From assembly GCA_032622095.1 (NCBI GenBank), contig CP136063.1:68459897-68523896 (forward strand): 64,000 nucleotides of DNA, in the 5' to 3' direction. The notes beneath the pieces were generated by a model. That model worked only from the letters and a program-made list of their open reading frames with translations, did no database searches and was not told the DNA's origin. The DNA comes from Siphonodentalium dalli. Its lineage: Eukaryota > Mollusca > Scaphopoda > Gadilida > Siphonodentaliidae. The translations under genes and the position numbers were made by a program. Below, piece after piece: positions 33,272 through 45,040 of the stretch. The first letter of the stretch is position 1. Each line of letters opens with the position of its first letter.

Positions 33272-33757
33272 AGGGACGAGGGGGCTTAGTTGTCGAAAAT
33301 ATTCATATTTGTTCCAAACACCGTAAACAGAAAAATATTAAAAGGCATACATATTGGTTCAAATATACGATCACTATCGCGTAAACATCATGCTCACATT
33401 AAGACCTACTAAATTTTACCTAAACAAGAGTCTGATTGTGTTATAGAAGGCAGCACAATGCTACTGGCTAATCACACACAAATGGTATAAACGCTCTTTA
33501 TTATTTCCAAATAAGGAATTGAGCAACAAAGAACGCTCTTTATGGTTACCATCATAATATAAAGAAACACCAAGAAAGTAACTTTTTATGCTTTGTCAAA
33601 CAATCGTCAAATTTACGACAATAACACACTGTTTATGAGATATTTCTCATTTGTATATTAACAAAGTATGTCTATATTTGAATATTATTTTCATTTGCAG
33701 CGGTTTTTGACAGGTGGAAATATGTTCACAGGATATCCACCAAGGCCTTCCGTACCT
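33272..33757. mobile_element. TTAA-flanked MITE, copy 2 (inverted)
   Basis: AGGGACGAGGGGGCTT (33,272) and AAGGCCTTCCGTACCT (to 33,757) are the inverted ends, with TTAA on each side (33,268-33,271 and 33,758-33,761). Internal landmarks (TAGTTGTCGAAAATATTCAT, GAACGCTCTTTATGGTTACC) match the complement of the 12,330 copy, so the two lie in opposite orientation. Confidence 0.8.
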
Positions 33758-33761
33758 TTAA

Positions 33762-34019
33762 GGTATACTGCAACTTTGTTTCTTGCCAATAGCAGAATAC
33801 ATAATGCTATTAAGAAGTGACACAAAACACAGAACATTTTTTTTAATTATAAGTATTGAGCAGTGAGAAATATTTGAGTAGAGGAAACCAGTAACGAAAG
33901 GCGATATTAACATGATTTCTGTCAGCGAATAATTGTTTACGTTCCAATGAATATTAAAATGTACTGAAAACAAACTGCTAATGGGTGCCAGACTTTCATA
34001 AACACAAATTATGTATTAA
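33762..34019. other. Unassigned spacer
   Basis: No feature supported. Confidence 0.5.
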
Positions 34020-34039
34020 TGGTGTAACGACATATTTCG

Positions 34040-34290
34040 TTCTTAATTTCTAAAAAAAATAGGGGATCGGGATGTTTGGATCTCTAGTTTAACGACATTT
34101 TTCGGTCTTTAATAGTTTAATGACATTTTTCGGTCTTTATAATATCTCAAGATATAGGGGGTATTTGGATCTCTATAGTTTAACGACATTTTTCGGTCTT
34201 TATAGTTTAACGACATTCTCGGTCTTTAATATTTCAAGATATAGGGGCCCTTAGTGGGTATTTGGATCTCTAGTTTAACGACATTTTTCG
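34040..34290. repeat. Short repeats of a TTTAACGACATTTTTCGGTC motif
   Basis: The motif and its variants recur about six times with irregular spacing. Several copies are followed by CAAGATATAGGGG and TATTTGGATCTCTA. The last part (34,185-34,401) is duplicated at 36,864-37,086. Confidence 0.8.
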
Positions 34291-34401
34291 GTCTTTGATA
34301 GCAAAATGGAAGAAGTACATCTTTGGAAAGATGTGGTGGCCCTAAAAAGGAAAGTTGTTTGGTGATCTTGAAATGCAGTTTTTCTGAACAGTCTTCCTTG
34401 A

Positions 34402-37400
34402 TTAAAGTGATGTGAAACACTCCGGCAGACAACGGGCAGAGTGATCAAATAGAAATTAAGAATAATCTTTCTCAAAGTAGTTATTCGTTACGAATATTAA
34501 TCCAAATGGATGATACACAACGTCATTCTTATATATTAGTTAAATGCAATGACTCTCGATGGCGAAATCATTTTTGTTTAATTATAGCCGATAGTTGCGC
34601 CCCGAATCGAGATGTAAATATTTACAATTTGGAGTAGTTCAGACGATGTTCTCTATGAAGTGGTGTGGTAGATTATTTTGGAAATTTTCAGTGATGTTAG
34701 TAGAATGATAACATTCCCCAGGTTGGCAAAGTGCCTGAGCACTAACTTATCAATTTCTCGCACCCGAAAAAGTCCATAACAAGTCCATAATATGTCTTTA
34801 AGCATATATATATAAATCTCCGAAAACCAAAATTCTAAAGCATTAAACGATTTCTTGAAATACAGTTTTTCTGAACAGTCTTCCTTGATTAAAGTGATGT
34901 GAAACACTCCGGCAGACACCGGGCAGAGTGATCAAATAGAAATTAAGAATAATCTTTCTCAAAGTAGTTATTCGTTACGAATATTAATCCAAATGGATGA
35001 TACACAACGTCATTCTTACATATTAGTTAAATGCAATGACTCTCGATGGCGAAATCATTTTTGTTTAATTATAGCCGATAGTTGCGCCCCGAATCGAGAT
35101 GTAAATATTTACAATTTGGAGTAGTTCAGACGATGTTCTCTATGAAGTGGGGTGGTAGATTATTTTGGAAATTTTCAGTGATGTTAGTAGAATGATAACA
35201 TTCCCCAGGTTGGCAAAGTGCCTGAGCACTAACTTATCAATTTCTCGCACCCGAAAAAGTCCATAACAAGTCCATAATATGTCTTTAAGCATATATATAA
35301 ATCTCCGAAAACCAAAATTCTAAAGCATTAAACGATTTCTTGAAATACAGTTTTTCTGAACAGTCTTCCTTGATTAAAGTGATGTGAAACACTCCGGCAG
35401 ACACCGGGCAGAGTGATCAAATAGAAATTAAGAATAATCTTTCTCAAAGTAGTTATTCGTTACGAATATTAATCCAAATGGATGATACACAACGTCATTC
35501 TTTTATATTAGTTAAATGCAATGACTCTCGATGGCGAAATCATTTATGTTTAATTATAGCCGATAGTTGCGCCCCGAATCGAGATGTAAATATTTACAAT
35601 TTGGAGTAGTTCAGACGATGTTCTCTATGAAGTGGTGTGGCAGATTTTTTGGGAAATTTTCAGTGATGTTAGTAGAATGATAAAATTCCCCAGGTTGGCA
35701 AAGTGCCTGAGCACTAACTTATCAATTTCTCGCACCCGAAAAAGTCCATAACAAGTCCATAATATGTCTTTAAGCATATATATATAAATCTCCGAAAACC
35801 AAAATTCTAAAGCATTAAACGATTTCTTGAAATACAGTTTTTCTGAACAGTCTTCCTTGATTAAAGTGATGTGAAACACTCCGGCAGACACCGGGCAGAG
35901 TGATCAAATAGAAATTAAGAATAATCTTTCTCAAAGTAGTTATTCGTTACGAATATTAATCCAAATGGATGATACACAACGTCATTCTTACATATTAGTT
36001 AAATGCAATGACTCTCGATGGCGAAATCATTTTTGTTTAATTATAGCCGATAGTTGCGCCCCGAATCGAGATGTAAATATTTACAATTTGGAGTAGTTCA
36101 GACGATGTTCTCTATGAAGTGGGGTGGTAGATTATTTTGGAAATTTTCAGTGATGTTAGTAGAATGATAACATTCCCCAGGTTGGCAAAGTGCCTGAGCA
36201 CTAACTTATCAATTTCTCGCACCCGAAAAAGTCCATAACAAGTCCATAATATGTCTTTAAGCATATATATAAATCTCCGAAAACCAAAATTCTAAAGCAT
36301 TAAACGATTTCTTGAAATACAGTTTTTCTGAACAGTCTTCCTTGATTAAAGTGATGTGAAACACTCCGGCAGACACCGGGCAGAGTGATCAAATAGAAAT
36401 TAAGAATAATCTTTCTCAAAGTAGTTATTCGTTACGAATATTAATCCAAATGGATGATACACAACGTCATTCTTTTATATTAGTTAAATGCAATGACTCT
36501 CGATGGCGAAATCATTTATGTTTAATTATAGCCGATAGTTGCGCCCCGAATCGAGATGTAAATATTTACAATTTGGAGTAGTTCAGACGATGTTCTCTAT
36601 GAAGTGGTGTGGCAGATTTTTTGGGAAATTTTCAGTGATGTTAGTAGAATGATAAAATTCCCCAGGTTGGCAAAGTGCCTGAGCACTAACTTATCAATTT
36701 CTCGCACCCGAAAAAGTCCATAACAAGTCCATAATATGTCTTTAAGCATATATATAAATCTCCGAAAACCAAAATTCTAAAGCATTAAACGATTTCTTGA
36801 AATACAGTTTTTCTGAACAGTCTTCCTTGATTAAAGTGATGTGAAACACTCCGGCAGACACCGTTTAACGACATTTTTCGGTCTTTATAGTTTAACGACA
36901 TTCTCGGTCTTTAATATTTCAAGATATAGGGGCCCTTAGTGGGTATTTGGATCTCTAGTTTAACGACATTTTTCGGTCTTTGATAGCAAAATGGAAGAAG
37001 TACATCTTTGGAAAGATGTGGTGGCCCTAAAAAGGAAAGTTGTTTGGTGATCTTGAAATGCAGTTTTTCTGAACAGTCTTCCTTGATTAAAGTGATGTGA
37101 AACACTCCGGCAGACAACGGGCAGAGTGATCAAATAGAAATTAAGAATAATCTTTCTCAAAGTAGTTATTCGTTACGAATATTAATCCAAATGGATGATA
37201 CACAACGTCATTCTTATATATTAGTTAAATGCAATGACTCTCGATGGCGAAATCATTTTTGTTTAATTATAGCCGATAGTTGCGCCCCGAATCGAGATGT
37301 AAATATTTACAATTTGGAGTAGTTCAGACGATGTTCTCTATGAAGTGGTGTGGCAGATTTTTGTGGAAAATTTCAGTGATTTGGCAAAGTCCCTGAGCAC

Positions 37401-37500
37401 TAACTTATCAATTTCTCGCACCTGAAAAAGTCCATTACAAGTCCATAATATGTCTTTAAGCATATATATAAATCTCCGAAAAACAAAAATTCTAAAGCAT
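34402..37500 (+). repeat. 486-bp tandem array with dimeric higher-order structure
   Basis: TTAAAGTGATGTGAAACACT marks unit starts at 34402, 34889, 35374, 35861, 36346, 36831 and 37087. Spacings are 487, 485, 487, 485 and 485, then a truncated unit. Units alternate between type a (CTTACATATTAG, GAAGTGGGGTGGTAG) at 34889 and 35861 and type b (CTTTTATATTAG, GAAGTGGTGTGGCAG) at 35374 and 36346, giving a 972-bp higher-order repeat. At 36,863 the array breaks into a second copy of the TTTAACGACATT block. Diverged single copies of the family lie at 5,027 and 10,186. Confidence 0.93.
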
Positions 37501-39049
37501 TAAACGATTTGCTATATTTCCAAGGCATATATTTCATCTGATTTAGCGAGAATCCATATATACTTTTTCACGAGAATCCAGGGTAATTTGCGAGAATATT
37601 TACGAGAATCTAGATTTGGATTTTCGCCGAAATATAAGCCCTGATTTCACTCTGAAGTGTGCCTAAATGGCATAAATTGTACCGTGGTTCCCATGTTCGC
37701 CAAAGTGGCATAAATTTATTTCAGGATAATACTAATTTTAGGCATTCATTTATATCACTGATATCAGGACAATAAATAGCCATTTCCATTGCATGGAACA
37801 AAGAGCGTTATTGTTTATTGGTGTTGTTTTTGGAAGTGGTGGTAGTTAAATTTTATACATTTCGACCCCCAATAAGTATTTCCGAACAAATGAATTATTA
37901 ACAAGCGTGACATGACATCATTGACGAAGATAATTAACACCGATCTACAAGCAATTAAAGTCTTAAAATGAGCTAAAATTTTACATTTTCTTTAAAAAAT
38001 TTACATTTTTATCTCTCGCGACATAATTGTCACCAATAAAAACAAATTTGATTCATCGTGGAAGTTAGTCGGTGACTATAAATAATGTCACCATTCAACT
38101 GAATGTTGTTGAGCATATTTCAACCAATTTTGGAAGTTTAAATGAATATTTTCTTCACACGCAAAGTAAAATTGACAAATTTCAGGATTTTAGCCTGCTT
38201 CGTTGGGACCAAAATTTGTTGTGCACACTCAAGAAACGTCTACCGACACTCGCTATGTCAAATTATGCCATGACCATGCTATAAACTAGCTTGAAATTGG
38301 CAAAACAATGAATTTTTTTTTGGTTGAAAAAATTTACATAGAGAACGATTATTTTTCGATAAAAACGAAAATAATGCGAATTTCAGCACTCGTCAGAATG
38401 GTGCAGAATAACATACGAGTCTTCTTATATGCGAAAATTTGACCTCATTCGATAAATTAGTCTCGTAATTAAGGATATGGAATTCCGTCGCACTGTAGTG
38501 TTACTGTACTGTGTACATGGCCGACGAAATTTTGAAATGTAAACACGCATCAAACAGTACGCATCAAATTTACCTTTTGTGAGAATAACAAAAGCGCAAC
38601 CTTGATCAAAGTAATACAATACACAACAACACATAGAATAAAACTGATATAAACACGGTATAAGTGAGAATAAGACGCGTATTCAGACGTGCAATTTGAC
38701 AACATTTCTTCGCTATAAATATATCTGACCCAGATGCAGCTGTTTTGCGCACGTCACTTTCCATATTTGGAATGTCCATATATGGGACCTGAATACCGAT
38801 CAATCCATTGCAAACAAATTACCACGCAATTATCTTAGCATAAAAATATATTGTAATTTATACAACTACGACCCTGGTAACCCTGATAACTAATACAATA
38901 TACCGGCCAATTCATTTTAAGATCGTTATTTCACTTTGCTTTAGGCATAAATACACTCTTGAACGCACATAAACGACCCATTGGCGTTAAATTAAATATA
39001 CTCGGTATTTATTAATATTAGTTTTTTATTGCTCAGTTTTGAGTTTGAC
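37501..39049. other. Unassigned stretch
   Basis: GCGAGAAT/ACGAGAATCC words recur at 37,550-37,615. No gene or RNA is recognised. A 70-codon frame at 38,072 lacks any domain. Confidence 0.45.
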
Positions 39050-39300
39050 CCTTGACACCTGTCAATATATTTGGGCTGAATTCATATGATGCGGTATTAT
39101 TCCTCGAAATAAACAACAAAGCAGTCGTTACTTCGAAATGTCGTTTGGGCTAACATTTACACAAATCCTTCGCGTGTTCTCCTCAATTGGCATGCATGTT
39201 CTGAGCCGACACACAGGTTATCCCAGAAACTCCTGTGAAATAAACAGCCAAGGTTTGGCTGAAATAATCGGAGTTTTCGGTGACATATGGGGTACAAGAA
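39050..39300 (+). mobile_element. Detached LINE 5' fragment
   Basis: ATATTTGGGCTGAATTCAT, GCGGTATTATTCCTC, AATAAACAACAAA and GTTTGGGCTAACATTTACA match, in order, the sequence just 5' of LINE ORF1 at 42,528-42,640. Retroposed LINE copies normally lose the 5' end, so an isolated 5' piece is unusual. It suggests a deletion derivative or another family that shares this leader. Confidence 0.75.
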
Positions 39301-39857
39301 AACTAAGATGCATGCATCAGGTCGGCCGTGAACTATCTACCATAGAATTGTTGTAGCTATCGATTATACATTTTGAAACACCTGTCTGTCTGTATGTATG
39401 TGTGTATGCGTGAATGCATGTGTGTATGTGTTATAGACTCTAACACTGCTCGAATTTGGTATTTAACGTGTCAACTTGACCTCGCTCATAGGCATGTTTC
39501 TGGACCTTGACCGATCCGACTAAAAATTTGTGTGTAGGACTACTTCGATCCCGGGAGCAATATGGACGGGTCCAATTTCACGTGGGGCCATGTTCTCGAA
39601 CGTGCTGATATAGGCATGTTTCTGGACCAATTGAACAATAGTTTGGCCAGACGCTGTATATACTGGGTACTGTCCAGATGGAGGCGATCACAAAAAAAAT
39701 CCCTAACTAGCCCGAACGAAGTCGAGTACATCAGCTAGTTTAATATATATTTTGGACATTTGTCTGTCTGTTTGTCTGTTAGCTATGGCCGGGAAAACTG
39801 CCGGACAGATTTGACGAAATTTGATACCTAGGGGAAATTATTTCCAGGGAGTATTTT
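39301..39857. repeat. TGTCTGTATG-type simple repeats and spacer
   Basis: A (TGTCTG/TGTATG)n stretch lies at about 39,380-39,435, and a second TGTCTGTCTGTTTGTCTG at about 39,760. GGACGGGTCCAA and ATAGGCATGTTTCTGGACC also repeat here. No gene is seen. Confidence 0.7.
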
Positions 39858-40235
39858 GGACGGGTCAAATCTTGATCCCGACCTGACTTTGACATTCAAA
39901 AAGATCAATTCAAGGTCAAATCTGGTAAAACGGAAGTATTTCAACGAAATTTGATACCTACTGTTACTTTTGTCCCAGGAGTGTTTCGGGTGGGTCAAAT
40001 CATGACCCTGACCTGATCTTGACATTCAAAATTGTCAATTCAAGGTCAAATCGGGTATAAAGCCGGGCGGATTTCGACGGGTACTTTTGTCGTGACTTTT
40101 GTCCGGGGAGTGTTTTGGACGGGTCAAATCGTGACCCCGACATGACCTTCACCTTTAAAATAGTCAATTCAAGGTTAAATCGCGCATTTCTCCGAAAATC
40201 AGAGGGGAACATCCCGGACGAAGTGGGGTCCACGA
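39858..40235. repeat. 129-bp degenerate tandem repeat, about three copies
   Basis: GG(A/G)(C/T)GGGTCAAATC marks starts at 39,858, 39,988 and 40,117. Each is followed by GACCTGA-CTTGACATTCAAAA and GTCAATTCAAGGTCAAATC-type words. No coding assignment; minus-strand frames cross the repeat without conserved structure. Confidence 0.8.
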
Positions 40236-41689
40236 GCTACTCTTATATATTTCTAGATTTAGTTACAAACTAAATACCTGTATATTGTACAAAGAAATGT
40301 TTGACAAATATATCTGTATCAATATTACCATACGGGTCATTAAAATAGATACGACGAAACAAATTTTGAAGGGTGCATGTATCAGGTAAATTTTTATATT
40401 TCAAATGATGACAGGAATGCAGAAAGTTGAAGTACCTACGTAATACTGGCTATCCGCATGAAGAGATATACATGTATATAAAAACCAGATGAGGGATATG
40501 TCTGTACAGTTGCTAAACAATTCAGTCATACAAAAGAGGATCAAAGAGTAAGATACCAAATTGCTGCCTGTGGTAATGTTTTTTAACGAAATTCGGGAAA
40601 ATTAGATTACTCTCACCCTGGTTATCCAGAAGATAATTGTGGAATCTGATGACGATCGGACAAGGGGTGTCGTCTGTAGGATCAACCAAATTATTTAGCC
40701 ATAAAAATAGTAAAATTGAAGATCACCGCTGGCAGTGATGTCTTCACAAGGACAGTTTGAGAACAAAATATGGCTCAGATCTAGCGGTGACCCAAAATAT
40801 CCACATAAGAAAAAGTTCTCCAATAAAAGCTGACTGCAGGGTGCGCCAATTGATTCAAATTCGAAATTTAGCAGGGTGTACTGCTTGTGGCCATGTTTTC
40901 CCCGCAAATTTGATAGACTGATGGACAAAACCACTGAATCCGTTGAATCAATATACATGTATACATGGATTAATTTATATGCATTGTTATACACAGTACT
41001 GGTATATAAAGGTACTGAAAATAACTATATTACTAGTATACACAAAATAAACCATATATCATGGCTATGGGTTCTAATATCCGAACATGACAGCTGAGAA
41101 CTTGGTGTGAATTAAAGAGTGGTGGTTTCTCAAGCATATCTAACCCTCCACGTTAGAAACATGCCATTAAATGTCATAAGTATAATCTAGCTTGAGGACA
41201 GAAGTGATCCATAAAACCCCCCTTAATTCAACCAGGTCCTCGCGCGATGTATGATCGATCACATGATGATCTAGGGGGATTAGAATTGATGTATAAAAAC
41301 AGCACTGCATGTAAATATAAAATAAAATAGTGCTACATCTTATTACAGATTATTGCCATATATAATCAGTGATTATACAGACAGTCTGACAAAATAAAGT
41401 TTCAGTGACACTCTATCCGAAGAGGGGAATAATTTCATCTGTTACAGTCAATGGAGCAATTATGAATCTGGAAAGGTGAAATTTCTAAGTAATACTAGAT
41501 ATCGACATGACGCGATAAAATATAACGTAAATGCAATATGGCCGCTGGCGACCATTTTTTCCTATGAAATTAAAAAAATATTTGATAGCTCTCATCTGAT
41601 AGATCAATATCAAGATAAATATGAAGTTTGGTGATGATCGGATGAGTGAAGTGGACTGTGGTCTGTGCTAAACGGTTTAGTAATGCTTT
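40236..41689. other. Unassigned stretch
   Basis: Segments such as GATGACGATCGGACAAGGGG (40,648) and GATGATCGGATGAGTGAAG (41,633) look like diverged relatives of one dispersed repeat. No gene or RNA is supported. Confidence 0.4.
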
Positions 41690-41990
41690 AAAAGATTCTT
41701 ACCTTAATATTTTTATGTTCACTTTATAAACTTCACTGAGTCATCTTTGTCATGTATTGAGTTTGATATCTTTTGTTAACAGTTTATAAATAATGTATGT
41801 CTCATGTTTGTTATTTTAATTTATGTGTTTATTATCATTAAATAAAGTTGCATTCCTTAAAAAGATTCTTACCTCAATGTTTTTATGTTCACTTTATAAA
41901 CTCCACTGAGTCATCTTTGTCATGTATTGAATTTGATATCTTTTGTTAACAGTTTATAAATTATGTATGTCTCGTGTTCGTTATTATATT
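41690..41990. repeat. 170-bp direct duplication with an AATAAA tail
   Basis: Copy 1 starts at 41,690 and copy 2 at 41,860 (AAAAGATTCTTACCT...). Both share TTTTTATGTTCACTTTATAA and TTTGTCATGTATTGA. Copy 1 ends TTAAATAAAGTTGCATTCC, which resembles a retroelement or mRNA 3' end with a polyadenylation signal. Confidence 0.85.
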
Positions 41991-42509
41991 ATATACACGT
42001 TATAGTGTGTTTTCAGAACGAAAAAAAATTGAATAAAATCAACAAATTTGTTAATTTAAAAACAATTCAAACGTTGTTGTATTCCATGTCCCAGCCCGGA
42101 CATATACACCAAATTTCAATAATATTCATTGAGAAACAACGGACCAAACGCTATATAACACCCGTATACATCTTTTATTCCATATCGGACTCGGGTACAT
42201 GTTATAGTAGGTACCGAATTGACACACGTCGACTGGGCGAGTTGGCCCTGGGGCGATTAGGCCGATTCCGGCACATTCTATAATTTACCGTATGTATCCG
42301 TTTACGCGTAGTTTACTTTAGAAAGTTCCGCAATTAATACCGTAAATAGAGCGACCTTATTTGACAGATAATTCCTCTGTTATTGATTATCAAGTTGCTG
42401 TACATTAAAAACGACAAATTCACATGCTCGTTCAAGCGCAGTAGTCTATTTTCCCCATGTTAAAGGACATCCACAAATACTAAATAACGCTAACCTACTG
42501 CCGAATGTT
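41991..42509. other. Spacer upstream of the LINE
   Basis: A 106-codon frame (41,963-42,283) has no recognisable domain. The LINE 5' boundary cannot be fixed from this window alone. Confidence 0.4.
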
Positions 42510-42730
42510 TGACACGACAACTGTTAACATATTTGGGCTGAATTCATCTGACGCGGTATTATTCCTCAAAATAAACAACAAAACCATCGTTACTTGGAAA
42601 TGTAGTTTGGGCTAACATTTACATAAATCCTCCAGATCAATTATCCGGCACACACGTCAGATGAAAAAGTCACATGAAGTAACCGACCAAATTGGCCGAA
42701 ATAAAGGAGACGATAGAAGTCGTATATCGG

Positions 42731-43555
42731 ATGGAGAGGAGCGACGAATGGTACATTGTGCTAAACAGCGATATAGCAGCAAAACAGTTAGGGTTCTCAG
42801 CACCCTTTCAAGCTGATGGACTTACATTCAAACCTTCATATTATTTAGCACAGACTGTTACGATTCGAGTACACTGGCTCCCGTATCATGTGTTCGGGAC
42901 CAGTGTAACAAACTATTTCAATCGATTCGGAAGGATTGCAAAGTCGTACTTCGTAACATCTGAATCTAGCGGAATTAAGTATAAGACAGGTGTACGGGAT
43001 ATAGAGATGACTGTCGACAACGACATGAAGAGCGTTATACCTCACAGAGCTGTGATTCAGGGGTACAAATGCCTGATTATTATTCCCGGACGGGAACCAT
43101 TGTGCCTACGGTGCAATAGTGTCGGCCACAGAAGCCGAAACTGTACAGCGACTAGTGTGGTAAACCAACGACCCCCACATGTGAAAGTTGTTCCAAGTAC
43201 ACAAACTGAAAAAAGTGAAAACAAAAGTGTTACAGTGACGCCCGATTCTGAAAAGGAGGAGACAAGTGTTACACCTCCCGAGACGGTTGAGACGACCGAA
43301 GAGAAAACAGAAGAAACAACAGAGGGAGAAATTGAAAAGGGGGATGAAGACGAGGGAGAGAAAGTACCGGTAGAAGAATAAATGTTAACAGAAACTAAAG
43401 CTGAGAAAAGGGGACGAGAACGGAGGAGAAGCTCGAGTTCGGATTCTGAAAGCGAATCCGAGCACGCGCCGGAAAAACTCTTGGCTCTTGTCATGGACCA
43501 TCCCATCGAATACGATGGGATGACTCGGAACAAACTTAAACTACTCGACACATAA
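42731..43555 (+). pseudogene. LINE ORF1 protein with one in-frame stop
   Basis: The first ATG of the open frame is at 42,731; the frame is open from 42,683 but has no earlier ATG. Residues 1-110 form a probable RNA-binding region (DEWYIVLNSDIAAKQLGF...). Residues 125-138 are a CX2CX4HX4C zinc knuckle (CLRCNSVGHRSRNC). The tail is rich in Glu, Thr and Val. A TAA at 43,379-43,381 ends the frame at 216 codons, but the same frame continues for 57 codons to 43,555 with an RRRSSSSDSESESE tract and LLALVMDHPIEYDGM, typical of a real ORF1 C-terminus. I infer a nonsense mutation. ORF1 proteins bind LINE RNA for retrotransposition. Confidence 0.8.
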
Positions 43556-43667
43556 TGGATTACAGGAAAATGTGTGTCAGTGAAAAACAGACGCGGAACT
43601 GTCCGACGATTTACGGAATATCCACAACGAACGGAAAACGAACTGGAACGCCCACGGACAATGATTA

Positions 43668-43736
43668 CCTCACAATGATTACCTCACAATGATTACCTCC
43701 TCACAATGATTACCTCACAATGATTACGTCACAATG
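43668..43736. repeat. Short repeats of CACAATGATTACCT between ORF1 and ORF2
   Basis: The 14-15-bp word recurs five times, with one copy reading TTACGTC. It lies in the inter-ORF spacer, about 110 bases before the ORF2 start. Confidence 0.85.
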
Positions 43737-43849
43737 CAACCACATTCGTGTGGTTGTTGTTTACTCATGTTTTTATTTAACTCATTTCAGGTTTGTTTAT
43801 TTGATTTCCCAATGTCATAATGTTTTAAAAAAAACACATAACATCTCCA

Positions 43850-44851
43850 ATGGATAAGTTAAAAATAGCCTCCCTCAATTGTAATGGCTTGGGCCTCCAT
43901 AAAAAGCGCTATATATTGAAATATCTTTTTGATCACAATAACTTCAACATAATATTCCTACAAGAAACTCATATAACGAAATTATATGAAGCCCGACACA
44001 TTTCAAATTCAATGAATTGTGATGGATTTTGGTCTTTCGGATTCAGCCGCTCGTGCGGAACTGGAATACTAATATCCAAACACCTAGAATGTAAAGTTCA
44101 CAAATATAACTATGACTTTGAATGCAGATATGTCGGCATGGACGCAACTATAAATGGTCAACCACTTAGACTAATCAATGTATATGGTCCTAACGCACAA
44201 GGCGACCGAAAAACGTTTTTCGATAATATTCAAAACCATTTCGTTACAAGCCGGCCTATTATCATAGGAGGTGATTTCAATTTTATTACTGATCCAAAAC
44301 TGGAAACAAACTCTAAAATAGCAGGTGATGAAATCATCTCAGCGACTGGGAAATTATGGCCTGCTATAACTGAAAATTTCAATCTGATTGATGTTTACAG
44401 ACACCTTAACAAACAATCTATTTGCACGACATGGCGACAAGGAGTTGTAGCAACGCGTCTTGACAGTTTCTACATCTCTAAGTCACTTATTCCCTCTGTT
44501 AAAGATTGTAGCCAACTCGCAGTCGGTTTCACAGACCACGAACTTATTCATTTTACATTATCTGACACCCGGTGCCAATCAATAGGACCGGGCTATTGGA
44601 AAGCCAACACTTCACTTTTTCATTTACAAGAATTTCAAGAAGAATTCAAAACCTTTTGGTATGAAATAACTAATGAAATAATTGATGTTACGGCAACCAC
44701 AGTTTGGTGGGAAAGCGCTAAGCAACGCATCAAAGATTTCATTATTTCATTTTCAAAACAAAATGCACGCAAAGAAAGATCTACTATACTGGACATGCAA
44801 AAATTATATTATTCTCTAATTGAAGCCGAGAAAACCAATACCGGCAATTAA
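43850..44851 (+). pseudogene. LINE ORF2, N-terminal APE endonuclease part
   Basis: It starts at ATG 43,850 (MDKLKIASLNCNG). The apurinic-like endonuclease signature is complete: N10, QETH with E39, NVYGPN with Y112, GGDFN with D142 and N144, RLDSF with D205, and TDHE with D229/H230. This domain nicks target DNA to prime reverse transcription. The frame ends at TAA 44,849-44,851, which lies at the joint of a ~186-bp tandem duplication; the second copy then leads into the RT. The EN domain itself looks undamaged, so the break is recent or neutral. Confidence 0.88.
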
Positions 44852-45040
44852 ATAAGTAATGAAATAATAGATGTTACGGCAACCACAGTTTGGTGGGAAA
44901 GCGCTAAACAACGCATCACATATTTCATTTTTTCATTTTCAAAACAAAATGCACGCAAAGAAAGATCTACTATACTGGACATGCAAAAATTATATTATTC
45001 TCTAATTGAAGCCGAGAAAACCAATACCGGCAATTATATT
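44665..45040 (+). repeat. 186-bp tandem duplication inside ORF2
   Basis: TAATGAAATAAT at 44,671 and 44,858, and the segment encoding MQKLYYSLIEAEKTNTGN at 44,795 and 44,981, mark two copies. The joint creates the TAA that ends the EN frame. Copy 2 differs by a few substitutions and a small indel, so the duplication is not brand new. Confidence 0.9.

Noticed and set aside
34226-37160. Repeated 66-88-codon frames in the 486-bp array
   Set aside because: They recur because the unit recurs, differ in frame ends between units and show no domain.
42692-42730. ORF1 start at TTG 42,692
   Set aside because: A eukaryotic LINE ORF1 should use ATG. The first in-frame ATG is 42,731, and an upstream in-frame stop lies at 42,680.
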